The notes under the pieces: model-generated
Database searches by the model: none
Seen by the model: the letters and a program-made list of their open reading frames with translations, nothing else
Told to the model about the DNA's origin: nothing
Shown: positions 61,901 through 64,000 of the stretch, in pieces
How the letters are laid out: the number at the start of each line of letters is the position of its first letter
Numbering within the stretch: position 1 is the first letter of the stretch
Program-made: the position numbers and the translations under genes
Source of the DNA: Ceratothoa steindachneri
Lineage: Eukaryota > Arthropoda > Malacostraca > Isopoda > Cymothoidae
Assembly (NCBI GenBank): GCA_963969495.1
Contig: OZ018337.1
Location: 82,542,148-82,606,147 of the forward strand
Direction: 5' to 3'
Length of the DNA stretch: 64,000 nucleotides

Positions 61901-62030
61901 AGTTCCACTTGCTAAGGGTTTCAGTCTTTGATCCTCCCTAAGCTCATGTTCGTCTTGTTTAATGACCTACTCAATCTAATGAGCCCCTTCTAAATCGATC
62001 GTTTTAGCGAAGTCATTTATCAATGTGGAA
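58970..62030. other. No gene recognised
   Basis: AT-rich. A 102-codon hydrophobic frame on the minus strand (59112-59420) and a 71-codon frame at 60217-60432 show no known domain. Confidence 0.45.
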
Positions 62031-62039
62031 AGAAAGATT

Positions 62040-62763
62040 TGTCACGCCTGCGCGACAAATGCCGGGCGAGCGAGAGAAACGTTACTCATTGTAAGCAATA
62101 ATGGTAATTATCCTGTTCACACCGGTTCGTAAGAACCTGAACTTGCGATTTCATTAATCCCGAGAAACGATTGTTAGCTGAAATGAGGGGTCCTCAATCT
62201 TTTTTTGGAGTAGGGACAATAATTAAATTAATAATTTCACTTGCTAGAATATAACATGTAACAACACAAGCATCAATCTTTCCACGTATATTGGGAAAGC
62301 CAGCATGGTTTGCTGCTAGAAAATGAAAGTAAGAGAAACTGTTGCTAGTGAAACCTGTCGTGAGAAAACGTGTTTTTAAATTTTTTGAATCCCACCATTG
62401 AGTGTAACTATATATGATATTTTTCATAGAAAGAAAAAGAGAAAAAGCACCACGCGATTCGCAGAATCTAAAATTTGCGCCCGATGGAAGCGCTACCTGC
62501 GATGAGAGGCAGACATGAACAGGCCATGAGAGCCGAAGGGTCGCGACGAAAGCATCATTTGACTGTGCGAACCGTGCCAATTCTCACTTCTTCCTGTGAC
62601 GCGTCTCATAAACTGGAACCCGCCCTTCCAACGTTTATGGCAAGCCCCTTCCGGCGAGCTCCTATAAATTATCAGACGTTTGACTTAGCAATTTAGTATC
62701 AGCCTACACTGAACGCGACGCGTAACCCTTGATCGGCTCCCGTACCCCAAGAGCCTGAAGGCA
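62040..62763 (+). mobile_element. Candidate solo LTR
   Basis: The stretch begins TGTCACGCC and ends GAAGGCA, flanked by AGATT on both sides (62035-62039 and 62764-62768). TATAAA lies about 100 bp before the right end, as in an LTR. The first 24 bases around 62038-62061 form a near-palindrome (ATTTGTC against GACAAAT). Unlike the others it lacks the ACGACA terminus, and the composition change at its right end is not sharp, so the match could be chance. Confidence 0.4.
62663..62702 (+). promoter_or_regulatory. Possible TATA-initiator core promoter
   Basis: TATAAA at 62663-62668 is followed about 34 bp later by TATCAG, close to an arthropod initiator. It would fit the U3/R boundary of the candidate LTR, or the promoter of a gene to the right. 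No gene is seen downstream in the window. Confidence 0.3.
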
Positions 62764-62768
62764 AGATT

Positions 62769-64000
62769 TATATTCACACTAAGCTTGCCGCTAATTAGCC
62801 TTCGCGAACGAATCAATCGTGATTCAAATCTCCCGTTTTCTGGACAATTTGTTAGTTTGTCGGTATTTGTAGCCGCATCCGAGCGTCCCCTCAAACCATT
62901 TCCGTGTACATTTATTTCGTTTGTGTTCTTATATGAAACCCCTTTTCATTCATTTGTATATATTGGTTGAATAGTAGTAAAGTTTTTTTGGTTTATTCAG
63001 GTTCGATATCTCAAAACCTCCAAGATATTTAAATATTTCGGCCAACGATAAAATCGCACTGTCCGTAGTTTTGTCATTACTCACTCACATAGCGGCTTAA
63101 TCTGCTCACACCTTTCTTGCTACTCTCGGAACAAAGTAACCAAGCAAAAGTCCTAGGATGACCTGTCCTACGACAATATTATATGTGCATAAATCTCCTA
63201 AATCTTCCTTCACCTCACAAATAATAATAAATTCATCAATTGAATATATTTTTGTCGCACAATATAAGAATTTCGAACAGAACCTGGAGAAGAACCTTAT
63301 GCCGGGCAATCTGAAAATATATTCTAGTTTCTACTACAGAAACCGTTTTGAAATCGCCAAATTTATTTTAAAAAACCGTAAAATTATCCTGCAAGAGAAA
63401 GCTGAAACAATAGTGATTTTAATTTCTTTTTACCATCTATGAAAATTGCCCTGCATAGTAATGCAAATAGATTCCAAACTTAGTCATGAAATAAAAAATT
63501 TTTTCTTGCGCTAATATCGCTTTAACATCAACTGTACTTATAAGGCTTCCTATTTCTTCAAGGACAAATAGTGTAGTTATCTGATGAAAATTAGATATTT
63601 CTTTCAATAACTTTATTAAAAAGTCAAAATTTGACCTTAAGTCAAATTATTACGAGAAGCATTTTATGACAGCTAAAACGATCTATTATAATTAATCAAA
63701 ATGTTTCAATAATACTTGATTTTCGTATAATGTCTTTTCTTTTCTTTTGTTAACTAATTGTTTGCCTGAATAGGATGAAATGAAAGTTCAATATGCACTC
63801 GAACAGAGGCAATCCCACCCAAGACGTTGATACCTCGGCTAATGAGTAGTCTGAGATACTTGAGAACCGAAACTTTATGCAAAAGATATCTGTGAAATTG
63901 TTATCTTATTATCCTCTATTAAACTTTTACAATAATAGATAACTAAATCAAATTACCCAAAATAAGAAAAATTTCAAGCACTTAAAGCACCCGTTATCCT
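62769..64000. other. No gene recognised
   Basis: Balanced composition to about 62950, then AT-rich. The 94-codon frame at 63158-63442 has no recognisable features. Confidence 0.45.

Noticed and set aside
62194..62580. 128-codon minus-strand frame
   Set aside because: No motif. It overlaps other frames in a patch of higher GC and lies inside the candidate LTR.
1..64000. CRISPR arrays, bacterial operons, rRNA or functional tRNA genes
   Set aside because: None seen. Repeat arrays are direct tandem repeats without unique spacers, and the context is eukaryotic.

Overview
The window looks like AT-rich intergenic DNA from a eukaryote, most probably an arthropod. I found no intact host gene, rRNA, tRNA or CRISPR array. 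Nearly everything recognisable is a decayed mobile element. The mix (Ty3/Gypsy LTR elements, an RTE-type LINE, Penelope-like elements, piggyBac, hAT, Tc1 and mariner-type remnants) and the strong AT bias would suit an arthropod such as a parasitic copepod. That placement is inference.

Left part, 1-13.8 kb. The 3' half of a Gypsy element (protease, a piece of RT, RNase H, LTR end) stops at 1726 inside an antisense RTE LINE (1727-2840), so the LTR element is nested in the LINE. Then come a C/G-homopolymer-rich stretch (3.25-4.2 kb), a 26-bp tandem repeat, two TA microsatellites around a transposase helix-turn-helix remnant, a short decayed Cys-rich gene fragment (9968-10225), a tRNA-like SINE head and a solo LTR (12572-13798).

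Middle part, 13.8-41 kb. Mostly featureless AT-rich DNA with islands: another tRNA-like box pair, a solo LTR (20136-21307), a piggyBac pseudogene with a plausible intron (23235-25085), a solo LTR on the minus strand (29439-30415), a Tc1 pseudogene (31036-31910), several tandem repeats including a 39-bp array that is in phase with codons, and a hAT remnant with its right terminal repeat (38734-39576).

Right part, 41-64 kb. Two different Penelope-like elements lie head to tail on the minus strand (41.3-44.4 kb). Each has a GIY-YIG endonuclease piece and, 3' of it, a hammerhead-ribozyme-like core. After long featureless stretches there is a solo LTR with a perfect target-site duplication (57412-58964) and a weaker LTR candidate (62040-62763).

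Common thread. Most of the LTRs end in the same signature, ATTC(T/A)ACGACA or a near variant. Three of them carry unrelated internal tandem repeats. This points to a group of related Gypsy families that repeatedly collapsed to solo LTRs here. I see no genes working together as a pathway. The most interesting items are the paired Penelope elements with ribozyme-like motifs, the LTR group and the intron-bearing piggyBac copy.
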